NCBI RefSeq assembly: GCF_042477335.2
Contig: NC_091727.1
Location: 126,759,501-126,823,500 of the forward strand
Origin: Ovis canadensis
Lineage: Eukaryota > Chordata > Mammalia > Artiodactyla > Bovidae
Direction of reading: 5' to 3'
DNA: 64,000 bases
Part shown: positions 35,030 through 47,495 of the stretch, piece after piece
Numbering within the stretch: position 1 is the first letter of the stretch
Layout of the letters: each line of letters opens with the position of its first letter
Notes under the pieces: model-generated
Database searches by the model: none
What the model was told of the DNA's origin: nothing
The model's input: the letters and a program-made list of their open reading frames with translations, nothing else
Position numbers and translations under genes: made by a program

Positions 35030-35640
35030 AATATCCAGTGTTGGACATTTTCACACACTGCAATTGGGAAGTAAATTAGTGCAGCTTTTCTGGAAGGCAG
35101 CTTTACAATATAGATTGGGAATTTAAAAGCGTTCATTACCTTTGACTCAATAAATCTACTTCTAAGAATTTATATTTAGACAATAACCAGTATTACATAC
35201 ATTAGTGTATATGCAAGGATATTTCTTTTTTGTTTATTTTTTGGCCATACCTCGAGGCAAATGGAATCTTAGTTTCTCAACCGTGGATCTTCTACTGCCT
35301 CCTGCAGTAGAAGCACAGTCTTAACTACTGGACAGCCAGGGAAGCCCCTATATACAGGGATATTTATCATGGAATTTTTTTAAAACAAAGAAAAGGATAC
35401 AATTTGAACCCTCAAATAGGGGATTGGTTAAGAAATTATGTTTCAACTGTGTTAATGAAAAATCATGTCACTAGTCATGTGGTATAGGGGAAATATTTAA
35501 TGGCACAAAAATGTACGCAATGTGTTAACTTTCGAAGCAGTTTATAAAATGTATATTGTATATATTAATTATATAAATAGAAAACTTTATACACCTTTAT
35601 GCACAGAAGAGAGACTAGAAAGAGCTTCTAGTTTCTTGAC
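35030..35640 (+). mobile_element. Old L1/HAL1-like fragment
   Basis: 'cacactgcaattgggaagta', 'aaatctacttctaagaattt' and 'caaataggggattggttaag' resemble sense-strand 3' ORF2 of old L1s. Broken by a CHR-type SINE. Highly diverged. Confidence 0.55.
35226..35342 (-). repeat. CHR-type SINE, antisense
   Basis: The minus strand starts gcttccctggctgtccagta; the + strand begins with an inverse A-tail (tttttttggccatacctcg). The flanks tatatgcaaggatattt and tatatacagggatattt form an imperfect 17-base target duplication. Confidence 0.75.
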
Positions 35641-36043
35641 ATATAAAGAGTTTAGAAGTTGTCACTCCTCTTGTCACAAGAACAAAAGCTTAAGGAAATG
35701 AAAATCGGCAAGTCCTCTTAAAATCACAGAAAATTGAGGTCACAGGGCAAACTGCCTTGTGGTTTTTACTTTGAAAACTGGAAAGACAGGCGAATACAGT
35801 CAACACTGCTGGATCCTGGTTGGAGCACTTAACGAGTAATCGGGTAGTCGACTAATTGCTGGAGAAGAAGCATGTTCTAGCTTGAGAGAAAAAACTCCTT
35901 TTTGTGAGTTTTTACCTCTAGGTTTCCCTCCAGGTTCTCAGGTTTGGTGAAAAATTTAAAATTGTTATAGGTGGAGGAGGGGGAAAAGTAACCATTTTAA
36001 ATAAGCCTAGAGTTCTTTATTCTCATTAACTGAGGCCTGGCAT
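35641..36043. other. Intron 2, nothing recognised
   Basis: Unique sequence without exon, RNA gene or recognisable repeat. Confidence 0.5.
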
Positions 36044-36487
36044 CAGTTCAGTTCAGTTCAGTCACTCAGTCGTGTCTGACTCTTTGCGACCCCATGAATC
36101 ACAGCACGCCAGGCCTCCCTGTCCATCACCAACTCCCAGAATTTACTCAAGCTCATGTCCATTGAGTCAGTGATGCCATCCAACCATCTCATCCTCTGTT
36201 GTCCCCTTCTCCTCCTGCCCTCACTCTTTCCCAGCATCAGGGGCTTTTCCAGTGAGTCAGCTCTTCGTATAAGGTGGCCAAAGGATTGGAGTTTCAGCTT
36301 CAACATCAGTCCTTCCAGTGAACACCCAGGACTGATCTCCTTTAGGATGGATTGATTGGGTCTCCTTGCAGTCCAAGGGACTCTCAAGAGTCTTCTCCAA
36401 CACCACAGTTCAAAAGCATCAATTCTTCAGCACTCAGCTTTCTTTATAGTCCAACTCTCACATCCATACATGACTACTGGAAAAACC
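36044..36487 (-). mobile_element. BovB LINE 3' fragment, antisense
   Basis: The minus strand encodes the RTE C-terminal region ([33 protein letters not shown]). The (ttcag)n tail is at the left end. 5'-truncated, without clear target duplication. Confidence 0.9.
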
Positions 36488-36551
36488 AAGGGAAATGATT
36501 TTATCTTAGACTAACTAATTTGAGTTTTATCAGGATCTAACCACCGTGGGA

Positions 36552-36714
36552 CGTCTTCACTGGTGGCTCAGTCAGTAAAGAGTCTGCCTGCAATGCCAGA
36601 GACGTGAGTTCGATCCCTGGGTCAGGAAGATCCCTGGAGAAGGAAATGGCAACCCACTCCAGTATTCTTTCCTGGAGAATTCTATGGACAGAGGAGCCTG
36701 GTGGGCTACAGTGG
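36552..36714 (+). repeat. Bov-tA SINE, 3'-short
   Basis: cttcactggtggctcagtca to 'cctggtgggctacagt'; the last ~45 bases of the A unit are absent. The flanks aaccaccgtgg and aaccaccctgg form a probable target duplication. Confidence 0.85.
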
Positions 36715-37503
36715 AATGGAACCACCCTGGAAGAAGGAACATATGCCCAGCTCCACTAGCTTTCCTGTCTCACCTACACTGGTGGGCAGTAGCGTAGTTA
36801 ATTAGTGCTTTTGAAGGTCACAACTCAGGGACATGGATCGCTAAAAACTGAGAGCTAATTATATGATTATAGAACACTTCTCCTCTCCCTACAATTTGCT
36901 ACACATCAATTGGGATCCTGTATAATAACAGGAGATTGAAAGACCTGCAAGCCTTAGACACTGTTCAAGAAGAAGAATCTAGGGAAACCCAATAACAATG
37001 GAGAGGATAAACAAAGACACTAGGCAGATTTTAGCCTCTGACACCATGGCTACAAAAAACAGTAAAACTAGCCTAACTCCTAGACAGATTAACATAAGAC
37101 CTCACACTAACGCTCCATTTACCTCAGTTACTTTTACTCAGTACGTCATGTCTGAGTTTCAACAAAAAATTACTGGGCATGCTAAAAGGCAAAAAAAAAA
37201 AAAAAAAAAATCAATCTGAAGAGACAAATCAAGCATCAGAACCAGGCTCAGATATGGCAAATATTTTGAAATTATCAGACTTGGAATTTAAAATAAATAA
37301 GATTAATGTGTTGAGAACTCTAATGAAAAAAGGAGGCAAGATGTAAGCATATATGGGCAATGTAGAGAGAGGTGAAAAATAAGAATCAAAAGGAAATGTG
37401 AGAAATCAAAAACACTGTAACAAAAATGAAGAATGCTTTTGATGAACTCATCAGCACACTGGACATGACTGAAGAAAGAATAAGTCATCTAAAGATATGG
37501 CAA

Positions 37504-37875
37504 AGGGCTTCCCTGGTGGCTCAGTGGTAAAGAATCTGCCTGCCAATCCTGGAGACACAGGTTTGATCCTTGATCTGAGAAAATCCCACAGATTTTTTTC
37601 CCAGCATCTGGGAAAATGCTGCAGAGCAAGCAGCTAAGCCCATGTGTCACAACTATTGGGCCTCTGTTCAGAGCCTGGAAACTGCAGCTACTGAGGCCAT
37701 ATGCCACAGCTACTGAAGCCCACATGCCCTAGGGCCCATGCTCTGCAGCGAGAGAAGCCGCAGCAATGAGAAGACCACGTATTGCAACAAAGAGTAGCTC
37801 CCTGCTTGTCACAACTAGAAAAAAGCCCAGGCAGCAACGAAGACCTAGCACAACCATAAATAAATAAATAAATGT
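37504..37875 (+). repeat. CHR-type SINE, long form
   Basis: gggcttccctggtggctcag head, then the CHR body (cagctactgaagcccacatg, gccgcagcaatgagaagac) and an AAATAAATAAATAAATG tail. Confidence 0.88.
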
Positions 37876-38212
37876 AATATGCCAAGAGAAATGTCCCAAA
37901 CTGAAAATGTGATTAAATTCAATAGAATATTCAAGTACTGTGGGAAAATTACAAAAAGTGTCACATGTATATAATAGGAATGACAGAAGGAGATGAAAGA
38001 AAGGAAAAAGAAATAATGAGTGAAATAATAATGGCTGAGAATTTTCCAAAAGCAATGGCAAACACCAAAGCACAAATCCAAGAAGCCCAGAGAACACAAA
38101 GCAGGATACATGTGAGAAAACTTATACCTAGACATATCATATTTAAACTGCAGAAAACCAAAGGCAAAGAGAAAATCTTAAAAGAGGAAAAACACATTAC
38201 ATATAGAGGAAC

Positions 38213-38325
38213 GAGGCCAGTACTCTTGCCTGGAAAATTCCATGGACAGAGGAGCCTGGTAGGATATAATCCATGGGGTTGTGAAGAGTCGGACACGACT
38301 GAGCGACTTCACTTTCACTTTTTCT
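38213..38325 (+). repeat. BOV-A unit inside L1 ORF1
   Basis: ggccagtactcttgcctgga to gacacgactgagcgacttca with a cactttcacttttt end, the typical BOV-A terminus. Confidence 0.85.
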
Positions 38326-41300
38326 TCAGAAACCATGCAAGCAGTAAGAGAGTAGAATGAAGCACTTAAATTTTTGAAAGAAAAAATCCATCAACCCACA
38401 TTTCTGTATCCAGCAAAACTATGCTTCAAAAGTGAATGAGAAATATTTTCTCAGACAAACAGAAATTGAAGGAATTTTTCACCAATTGACCTGCCTCACA
38501 AGAAATGTTAAATTCTTTAAGAAAAATGAAAATAATGTCAGAAACTCAGATCTATATAAAGAAGGGAAGAGTGTTAAAGAAGGAATAAATGAAGGTAAAG
38601 TGAAATCTTTTATTTTTCTTATTCTTAACCTAACAGAATAAAGTTTGTTCAAAATAATAATAGCAACAGTGTACTGAATAATTATAGTTTATGGAAAAGT
38701 GAAATGAATGACAGTGATTTTATAAAGGATGTACTCTACTACAAAGTACTTGCAGTGCCTGTGAAGCAGTATAGTGTCATTTGAAAGTTGATTTAGATTT
38801 GTGTAAATGTGTATTGTAAACTCTATGACTACTACTAATTAAAAAGATGAGTATGATTGATATACTAAGAAAGAGAGAAAATAATAGGAAATGCTCAAAT
38901 AAAGCCATAGAAAGCAGAGGAAGAGTGGAATACACACACATAAGGAAAAAATCAAGGAAAATGAGTAGAAAATAATTATGGATATTGTCAGTATTAACCC
39001 AGCTGTATCAATAATCACTTTAAATGTGAATGGTCTATATATACTAATTAAAAGACAGAGTATCCAAGTGGATTATAAGAAAAATTAGACCCAACTATAT
39101 GTTATCTACACACTTTAAATGTAAAGATATATATAGATTAAAAGTAAAAGGATGCTAAAAAATATCCTCCAATTAAAAATAAACAAATTTTGAAAAGTAA
39201 AAGGATGGAAAAAGATATAACATGCTAACACACTAATCAGATGAAAGTGGAAGTAACTATATTAGTTTTAGACAAAGCAGACTTCAGAGCAAGGAAAATT
39301 ATGTGTATACCTAACAGAGCATCAAAATACATGGTGCAAAAATGGATAGTACTGCAAGAAGATACAGACAAGTCCACTATTTTAATTAGAGAGTTTAAAA
39401 CCCCTCTATTAGTAATCAACAGATCCAGCATGCAGAAAGTTAATAATGGTATAGTTGAACTGAACTGAACACCATCAGTCAATGGAATCTAATTGTCATC
39501 TGCAGAGTATTTCATCCAACAACAGAAGAATACACATTCTTCTCCAGCTCAATGGAACATTCATCAAGATGGACCACACTCATGGGTCATAAAACAGATC
39601 CTAACAAAACTTACAAGAATATAAATTATATCAGTGTGCTCTCAGAACATAGTAGAATTAGACTAAAAAATCAATAGCAGAAAGATACCTGTAAAAATGT
39701 CAAAATATTTAGAGATTAAACAATATACTTCCAAATAGCACATAGGCCAAAGAAGTCTCAAGTGAAGTTTAAACATATTTTGGATTATGTGAAAATAAAA
39801 ATATAATTTATACAAATTCTAAGCAGTGCTTAGAGGAAAAGTTATAGCATAGAATTAATATATTAGAGAAAAAGACCTGATATCAATAGTCTCAGCTTCC
39901 GCCTTAGGAAACTAGAAAAAGAAGAGCAAGTCAAACCCAAAGTAAGCAGAAGAAAAAAAAATCTTAAAACATTAAAGCAGAAATCAATGAAAGTTATACC
40001 AGGAAAACAAGAGTAAAACCAATGAAACCAAAGTCTGGTTCTTTGAAAAGATCAATAAAATAGATAAACCTCTAGTCAGATTAACTAAAAAAGAAGGCAC
40101 AAATTACTAATTTCAGAAATGAAAAAAAGGCCATCACTACCACCAGAACAGTCATAAAATATGCACAATTCCATGCCAATAATATGATAACCTGGGCAAT
40201 ACCTTACCAATATCTGGGAAGATAGAACCAATCAAAACTCATATGAAACAAAATAGACAATCTGAATAGGCTTATGTCTGTTAAAGAAGTTAATACTCTT
40301 TCAAAACAGAAAGCACCATGCCCAGGTAATTAACTGTTGAATTCTCCCAAACATTTAAGGACATAATACCAGTACTCTACAATCAGTTTCAGAAGATGTA
40401 AGCAGAGAGAGAGAGCACTCCCTAATTCATTCTATGAGACCAATATTACCCTAATACCAAAACCAGACAAAGACATTGTAAGAAAGGAACTACAGATTAA
40501 TATCTCCCATGCAAAAATCCTCAACAAAATATTAGCAAATTGAATCTAGCAATGTAGGAAAAATCTAGTCAAGTGGGATTTTTTTCCAGGCTGTTTCATC
40601 ATCCAAAAATCAATTAATATAATCCATCACATCAATAGGCTGAAAAAGAAAAACTACTCAATTATATCAATACATGCAGAAAAATCACTTGACAAAAGTG
40701 AACACCATACAGTGAATGAGAATAGAGTGAAGACTTCTTCAACTTCATAAAGAACATCTATAAAAAAAAAATCTACCACTAATATAATACTTAACAGAGA
40801 GAAGCTAAATGTTTTGGCCTAAGATCAAGAATAAGGCAAAGGTGGTGTTTCTCACCATTCCTACTCAGTGTTGTATTGGAAGTCCTAACTAATGCAGTAA
40901 GATGGGAAATGGAAATAAAGTGCATACATATTTGGAAGGAAGAAATAAAACTACCTTTGCTAGCAGATGACATGATTATTTTAAAATTCAAAAAAATCAA
41001 CCAAAAAAAAAAAGCCCTCCTAAAATTAATGAGCCATTAGAGTAAGGTTTAAGAATATGAACTTAATATATGAAAGTCAATTGCTTTCCTATATACCATT
41101 AATGAACAATTGGAATATATAATTAAAAACACAATACCATTTATGTTAGCACCAGAAAGTGAAATACTTTGATATAAATTTAGCAAAATGTATATAAAAT
41201 CTATATGAAGAAAACTATAAAACTCTCAGGAGAGATATCAAATAACTGGAAAGAAACTCCATGTTCATGGACAGAAGGACTCAATATTGTTAAGATATTA

Positions 41301-41363
41301 GTAGTTCATGACTTGATCTATAGATTCAATAACATTCAAAATCCCAGCAGTTTACCTTGTGGA

Positions 41364-42905
41364 CATCCAGAAATGTGAAATCAAGTGGGCCTTAGGAAGC
41401 ATCATTACAAACAAGGCTAGTGGAGGTGATGGAATTTCAGTTGAGCTATTTCAAATCCTAAAAGATAATACTGTGAAAGTGCTGCACTCAATATGCCAGC
41501 AAATTTTGAAAACTCAGCAGTGGCCACAGGACTGGAAAAGGTCAGTTTTCATTCCAAACTCAAAGAAAGACAATGCCAAAGAATGCTCAAACTACCGCAC
41601 AATTGCACTCATCTCACCCGCTAGCAAAGTAAAGTTCAAAATTCTCCAAGCCAGGCTTCAGCAGTATGTGAACTGTGAACTTGCAGATGTTCAAGTTGGA
41701 TTTAGAAAAGGCAGAGGAACCAGAGATCAAATTGTCAACATCTGTTGGATCATTGAAAAACCAAGAGAGTTCCAGAAAAGCATCTATTTCTGCTTTATTG
41801 ACTATACCAAAGCCTTTGACTGTGTGTATCACAACAAACTGGAAAATTCTGAAAGAGATGGGAATACCAGACCACCTTACCTGCCTCCTGAGAAATCTGT
41901 ATGTGGGTCAAGAAGCAACAGTGAGAACTGGGTCAAGAAGCAACAGTGAGAACTGGACATGGAACAACAGACTGGTTCCAAATCAGGAAAGGAGTACATC
42001 AAGGCTGTATACTGTCACCGTGCTTATTTAACTTATATGCAGAGTAGTACATCATGAAAAATGCTGGGCTGGATGAAGCACAAGCTGGAATCAAGATTGC
42101 CAGGAGAATATCAATAACCTCAGATATGCAGATGACACCACCCTTATGGCAGAAAGTGAACTAAAGAGCCTCTTGATGAAAGGGAAAGAGGAGAGTGAAA
42201 AGGTTGGCTTAAAACTCAACATTCAGAAAGCAAAGATCATGGTATCTGGTCCCATTGCTTCATGGAAAATTGGTAGGGAAACAGTGGAAACAATGACAGA
42301 CTTTATTTTGGGGGGTTCCAAAATCACTGCAGATGGTGACTGCAGCCATGAAATTAAAAGACACTTCCTCCTTGGGAGAAAAGTTATGATGAACCTAGAC
42401 AGCATATTAAAAAGCAGAAACATTATTTTGCCAACAAAGGTTCGTCTAGTCAAAGCTATGGTTTTTCTAGTAGTCATGTAGGGATGTGAGAGTTGGATTA
42501 TAAAGAAAGCTGAACACCAAAGAATTAATGCTCTTAAACTATGGTGTTGGAGAAGACTCTTGAGAGTCCCTTGGATTGCAAGGAAATCCAACCAATCCAT
42601 CCTAAAGGAATCAGTCCTGAACATTTATTGGAAGGACTGATGCTGTAGCTGAAACTCCAATACTTTGGCCACCTGATGCAAAGAACTGACTCATTAGAAA
42701 AGCCCCTGATGCTGGGAAAGAGTGAGGGCAGGAGGAGAAGGGGATGGGAGAGGATGAGATGGTTGGATGGCATCACATACTCAATCGACATGGGTTTGAG
42801 TAAACTCTGGGAGTTGGTGATGGACGGGGAGGCCTAGCATGCTGCCTTCCATGGGGTCTCAAAGAGTGCGACAGGACTGAGGGACTGAGTTGAACTGAAC
42901 TGAAC
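41364..42905 (+). mobile_element. BovB LINE in L1, with 12-bp target-site duplication
   Basis: 5'-truncated BovB of about 1.5 kb. A frame at 41359-41949 encodes RT segments (FIDYTKAFDCVYHNKL). A later frame, 42146-42481, covers the end of the RT and the following region (ILPTKVRLVKAMVFLVVM). Numerous frameshifts, including a small tandem duplication of ctgggtcaagaagcaacagt near 41919-41960. The perfect duplicated target ttaccttgtgga lies at 41352-41363 and 42906-42917. Confidence 0.95.
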
Positions 42906-43974
42906 TTACCTTGTGGAAATTAACAAAGTTAACTCTAAAGTTTATATGGAAAGGTCTTAATCAGAATTGTCAACACAATATTGAAGAACCTCAACAAAGT
43001 TAGAGAACTGATGCTACCCAAGTTCAAGACTTGCTATAAAGCTATAGTACTTAACATAATGTGATGTTGTTGAAAGAATAGACAAATGGATCAGTGCAGC
43101 ATAATAGAATGCCCAGAAATAGACCCACACAAATATAGTCAACTGATCTTTGACAAAAGGAGCAAGGACAATTCATTGGAAAAAGGATAATCTTTTCAAG
43201 AAATGGTGCTGAAACAACTAGACATCTCCATGTAAAAAAAATGACCATTAAAAACACTTTAAAAATGGATTACAGATCTAAATGTAAAATGCAAAACTAT
43301 AAAACTTCCAGAAAATAACAAAGGAGAAAAATCTAGGTGATCTTGGGTTTTGTAATGAGTTTTCAGATACACCAAAAGTATGCTCCATGCAAGAAAAAAA
43401 GTTGATGAATTGGATTTCATTACAAGTAATGAATTTTGCTATGCAAAAGATACTGTTAAGAGAGTGAAAAGACAAGCCACAGACTGAAGGAAAATATTTG
43501 CAAAATGCATGTCTGATAGAGGACTTGTATTGAAATATACAAATAACTGTTAAAGCTCAACAGTAAGAAAATAAACAACCCAATTAATAAATGGGCAACA
43601 GAACTAAACAGATAGTGCACCAAAGAAGATACATGGGTGGCAAATAAGTATATGAAAAGATGCTCAATATTAAATATCATTAGGGGATTGGAATTAAAAC
43701 AACAGATGAGATACCACTACACACCTGTTAGAATGGCTAATACCCAAAATACAGCCAACAAGAGAATACTGATAAGAATGTGGAGCAGTAGGAACTTTCA
43801 TTCATTGCTGATGGGAATGCAAGATAGTATAGTCACTTTAGAAGACAGTTTGGCAGTTTCTTAAAGAGCTAGATATAGTCTTACTCTAAAACCCAGCAAT
43901 CATACTTCCAGGTATCATGCAAATGAATTATCAATTCATTTCATTTTCAAAAGTTGGAAGCAACCAAGTTGTCC

Positions 43975-44172
43975 TTCTCTGGTGGCTCAAATGATAAAGA
44001 ATCTGCCTGCAATGCAGGAGACCTGGGTTCAATCCCTGGGTTGAGAAGGTCCCCTGGAGAAGGGCATGGCAACCCACTCCAGTATTCTTGCCTGGCCATG
44101 GACAGAGGAGCCTGGCAGGCTATAATCCACGGGGTCACAAAGCATCAGACATGATTGAGTGACTAAGCACAG
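43975..44172 (+). repeat. Bov-tA SINE inside L1
   Basis: tccttctctggtggctcaaa to gattgagtgactaagcacag. A short flanking repeat gaagcaa is visible. Confidence 0.9.
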
Positions 44173-44691
44173 AAGCAATATGTCCTTTAATAGGTGAGTT
44201 GATAAACAAGCTGTACATCTATACAGTGGGATATTATTCAATGATAAATGAACTGTCAAGCCTTGAAAAAGCTTAGAGGAATCTTAAATGTATATTGTTA
44301 GGTGAAATAAGACGGTCTAAAAAGTCTGCATACCCTATGATTCCAACTATATGACATCTTGGAAAAGACAAAACTATAGAGACAGTAGAAAGTCAGTGGT
44401 TTTTAGAAGTTGTGGGAATGGAGGCAGGGGAAGATGAATAGGCAGAGTATGGGCATGTTTAGGGCAGTGAAACTGTTCTGTATGATACTGTAATGGCAGA
44501 TATATGTCATTTATACATTTGTCATAACACATAGACCTATACAGAATATGCTCTCATGTAAACTATGTAGTTAATATATCAAGTATCTGTTCATTAATTT
44601 GAACAAACGTATGGCACTAATGCAAGATGTTAATGCCAGGAAAAAGAGGGGGTGATGTGAACAGGGGAAATATGAGCACTTTATGTACTTT

Positions 44692-44901
44692 GATGCTGGG
44701 AGGGATTGGGGGCAGGAGGAGAAGGGGACGACAGAGGATGAGATGGCTGGATGGCATCACTGACTCAATAGACGTGAATCTGAGTGAACTCCAGGAGTTG
44801 GTGATGGACAGGGAGGCCTGGCGTGCTGCAATTCATGGGGTCGCAAAGAGTTGGACACGACTGAGCGACTGAACTGAACTGAATTGAACTGAACTGAACT
44901 G
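44692..44901 (+). mobile_element. BovB LINE 3' tail with target-site duplication
   Basis: About 210 bases of BovB 3' end encoding [19 protein letters not shown] and ending in (ctgaa)n. Duplicated target atgtacttt at 44683-44691 and 44902-44910. Confidence 0.93.
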
Positions 44902-45027
44902 ATGTACTTTCTACTTATTTTTTTGATAAACCTAAAACTGCTCTAAGAAATAAAGTCTATTAATTTAAAAACAGGAAAATAAAGACTAGAGGACTATTAC
45001 CAGAACATCAAAAGTGGTTGTTTTATG

Positions 45028-45113
45028 GGCTTTCCTGGTGGTCCAGTGGTTAAGAATCTGCCTTGCAGTGCAGGAGACATGGGTTCAACCCTTGGTCCAG
45101 GAAGATCCCACAT
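45028..45113 (+). repeat. CHR-type SINE, 5' part (split)
   Basis: Head and start of a CHR element (gggctttcctggtggtccag to gaagatcccacat). Broken by the BovB that follows and continued at 46692. Confidence 0.9.
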
Positions 45114-46678
45114 CAGTTCAGTCAGTCAGTTCAGTCGCTCAGTCATGTCTGACTCTTTGCAACCCCATGAATCGCAGCACGCCAGGCCTCGCCGTCCATC
45201 ACCATCTCCTGGAGTTCACTCAGACTCACGTCCATCGAGTCAGTGATGCCATCCAGCCATCTCATCCTTGGTCGTCCCCTTCTCCTGCCCCCAGTCCCTC
45301 CCAGCATCAGTCTTTTCTAATGAGTCAACTCTTCACATGAGGTGGCCAAAGTACTGGAGCTTCAGCTTTAGCATCATTCCTTCCAAAGAAATCTCAGGGT
45401 TGATCTCCTTCAGAATGGACTGGTTGAATCTCCTTGCAGTCCAAGGGGCTCTCAAGAGTCTTCTCCAACACCACAGTTCAAAAGCATCAATTCTTCAGCA
45501 CTCAGCCTTCTTCACAGTCCAACTCTCACATCCATACATGACCATAGGAAAAACAATAGCCTTGACTAGACGGACCTTAGTCGGCAAAGTAATGTCTCTG
45601 CTTTGGAATATACTGTCTAGGTTGGTCATAACTTTTCTTCCAAGGAGTAAGTGTCTTTTAATTTCATGGCTGCAGTCACCATCTGCAGTGATTTTGGAGC
45701 CCAAAAAAATAAAGTCTGACACTGTTTCTACTGTTTCCCCATCTATTTCCCATGAAGTGATGGGACCGGATGCCATGATCTTTGTTTTCTGAATGTTGAG
45801 CTTTAAGCCAACTTTTTCACTCTCCTCTTTCACTTTCATCAAGAGGCTTTTTAGCTCCTCTTCACTCTCTGCCATAAGGGTGGTGTCATCTGCGTATCTG
45901 AGGTTATTGATATTTCTCCCGGCGATCTTGATTCCAGCTTGTGTTTCTTCCAGTCCAGCGTTTCTCATGATGTACTCTGCATAGAAGTTAAATAAGCAGG
46001 GTGACAATATACATCCTTGACATACTCCTTTTCCTGTTTGGAACCAGTCTGTTGTTCCATGTCCAGTTCTAACTGTTGCTTCCTGACCTGCATACAGATT
46101 TCTCAAGAGGCAGGTTAGGTGGTCTGGCATTCCCATCTCTTTCAGAATTTTCCACAGTTTATTGTGATCCACACAGTCAAAGGCTTTGGCATAGTCAATG
46201 AAGCAGAAATAGATGTTTTTCTGGAACTCTCTTGCTTTTTCCATGATCCAGCAGATGTTGGCAATTTGATCTCTGGTTCCTCTGCCTTTTCTAAAACCAG
46301 CCTGAACATCAGGGAGTTCACGGTTCACGTGTTGCTGAAGCCTGGCTTGGAGAATTTTGAGCGTTACTTTACTAGCATGTGAGATGAGTACAATTGTGAG
46401 ATAGTTTGAGCATTCTTTGCTATTTCCTTTCTTTGGAATTGTAATGAAAACTGATCTTTTCCAGTCCTGTGGCCACTGCTGAGTTTTCCAAATTTGCTGG
46501 CATATTGAGTGCAGCACTTTCACAGCATCATCTTTCAGGGTTTGAAACAGCTCAACTGAAATTCCATCACCTCCACTAGCTTTGTTTGTAGTGATGCTTT
46601 CTAAGGCCCACTTGACTTCACATTCCAAGATGTCTGGCTCTAGATTAGTGATCACATCATCATGATTATCTGGGTCGT
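45114..46678 (-). mobile_element. BovB LINE with long open RT frame, inserted in a CHR SINE
   Basis: The minus strand has an uninterrupted 402-codon frame (45495-46703; the first few codons come from the SINE). It spans the RTE reverse transcriptase: FIDYAKAFDCVDHNKL, GVCQGCILSPCLFNFY, YADD in NNLRYADDTTLMAE, then KVRLVKAIVFPMVMYGCES. The element lacks its 5' end, so no endonuclease is encoded and the frame cannot be autonomous. Target duplication gaagatcccacat at 45101-45113 and 46679-46691. Confidence 0.96.
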
Positions 46679-46691
46679 GAAGATCCCACAT

Positions 46692-46862
46692 GCCATGGGG
46701 CAATTAGGTCCACATGTCTTAACTACTGAGCCAGCACACCTAGAGCACATGCTCTAAAGAAGAGAGTAGCCGGTGCTCACTGTAACTGGAGAAAGCCCGT
46801 GCACAGCAACGAAGATCCAGCACAGCCAAAAAATAAAATGAATAAATAAGTCAATACAATTT
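46692..46862 (+). repeat. CHR-type SINE, 3' part (split)
   Basis: Continues the element starting at 45028: gccatggggcaattaggtcc, then 'gaagagagtagccggtgctc' and 'cacagccaaaaaataaaatg'. Confidence 0.9.
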
Positions 46863-46971
46863 TTTAAAAATCTCCTGGTGGTAGAATTTTGTATGATTTT
46901 TCTTTGCTCTATATGTTTCTTTTTAATTGTCTTATTATAGTATAATTCACATACAGCAAAATCACCCTTTT

Positions 46972-47050
46972 AAATACACCTAAAACTAGTACAAGGTTAT
47001 ATGTAAATTTTATCTCAATTGTAAAAGTTAAAACATAAATAAAATTTAAT
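46972..47050 (+). mobile_element. Short L1 3' tail insertion
   Basis: About 80 bases resembling the sense 3' end of an L1 (ggttatatgtaaattttatc then an A-rich end). It interrupts the antisense L1 between two copies of its own sequence, aaatcaccctttt (46959-46971) and aattcaccctttt (47051-47063). These act as a target duplication with one mismatch. Confidence 0.65.
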
Positions 47051-47285
47051 AATTCACCCTTTTTTCACCCTCCAAGGGATCTTCCCAACCCACAGAGTAC
47101 AGTTTTGTGAATTTTGACTAATGGTACCACCATAGTCAAGATATAAGCTCCATCACTCTCAAAATTTACTCTGTATCCCTTTATAGTAAAATCCTTCTCC
47201 CACCCTAGTCCTTGGCAACTCCTGATCTTTTTTTCTGTACCTTGTCCAGATTAAAAATAATTTATTACAATCATGCAGTATGTAG

Positions 47286-47495
47286 GGCTTCCCTGGTGGC
47301 TTAGATGGCAAAGAATCTGCATGCAATTCAGGAGGCCTGGGTTCAGTCCCTGGGTTGGGAAGATCCCCTGGAGGAAGGCATGACAGTCCACTCCAGTATT
47401 CTTGCCTGGAGAATCTTCATGGACAGAGAAGCCTGGTGGGCTACAGTTCACAGGGTTGCAAAGAGTCGGACACAACTGAGTGACCAAAACACATA
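47286..47495 (+). repeat. Bov-tA SINE with target-site duplication
   Basis: Full-length copy. The perfect target duplication cagtatgtag lies at 47276-47285 and 47496-47505. Confidence 0.95.

Larger units (their letters stand above)
36960..44990 (+). mobile_element. Old, nearly full-length L1 with five nested insertions
   Basis: Sense L1 with recognisable ORF1 (about 37260-38640; frames contain MTEGDERKEKEIMSEIIMAE, ending near LTCLTRNVKFF) and degenerate ORF2 (about 38980-43950; e.g. 'aatcactttaaatgtgaatg' at the endonuclease start). The 3' UTR ends near 'ctgctctaagaaataaagtc'. Nested in it are a CHR SINE (37504-37875), a BOV-A unit (38213-38325), a BovB (41364-42905), a Bov-tA (43975-44172) and a BovB tail (44692-44901). 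ORF2 is riddled with stops. The left border is approximate. Confidence 0.8.

Noticed and set aside
45495-46703. 402-codon minus-strand frame as a possible host gene
   Set aside because: It is the BovB reverse transcriptase (YADD motif) inside an element with a target-site duplication. Its first codons are SINE sequence.
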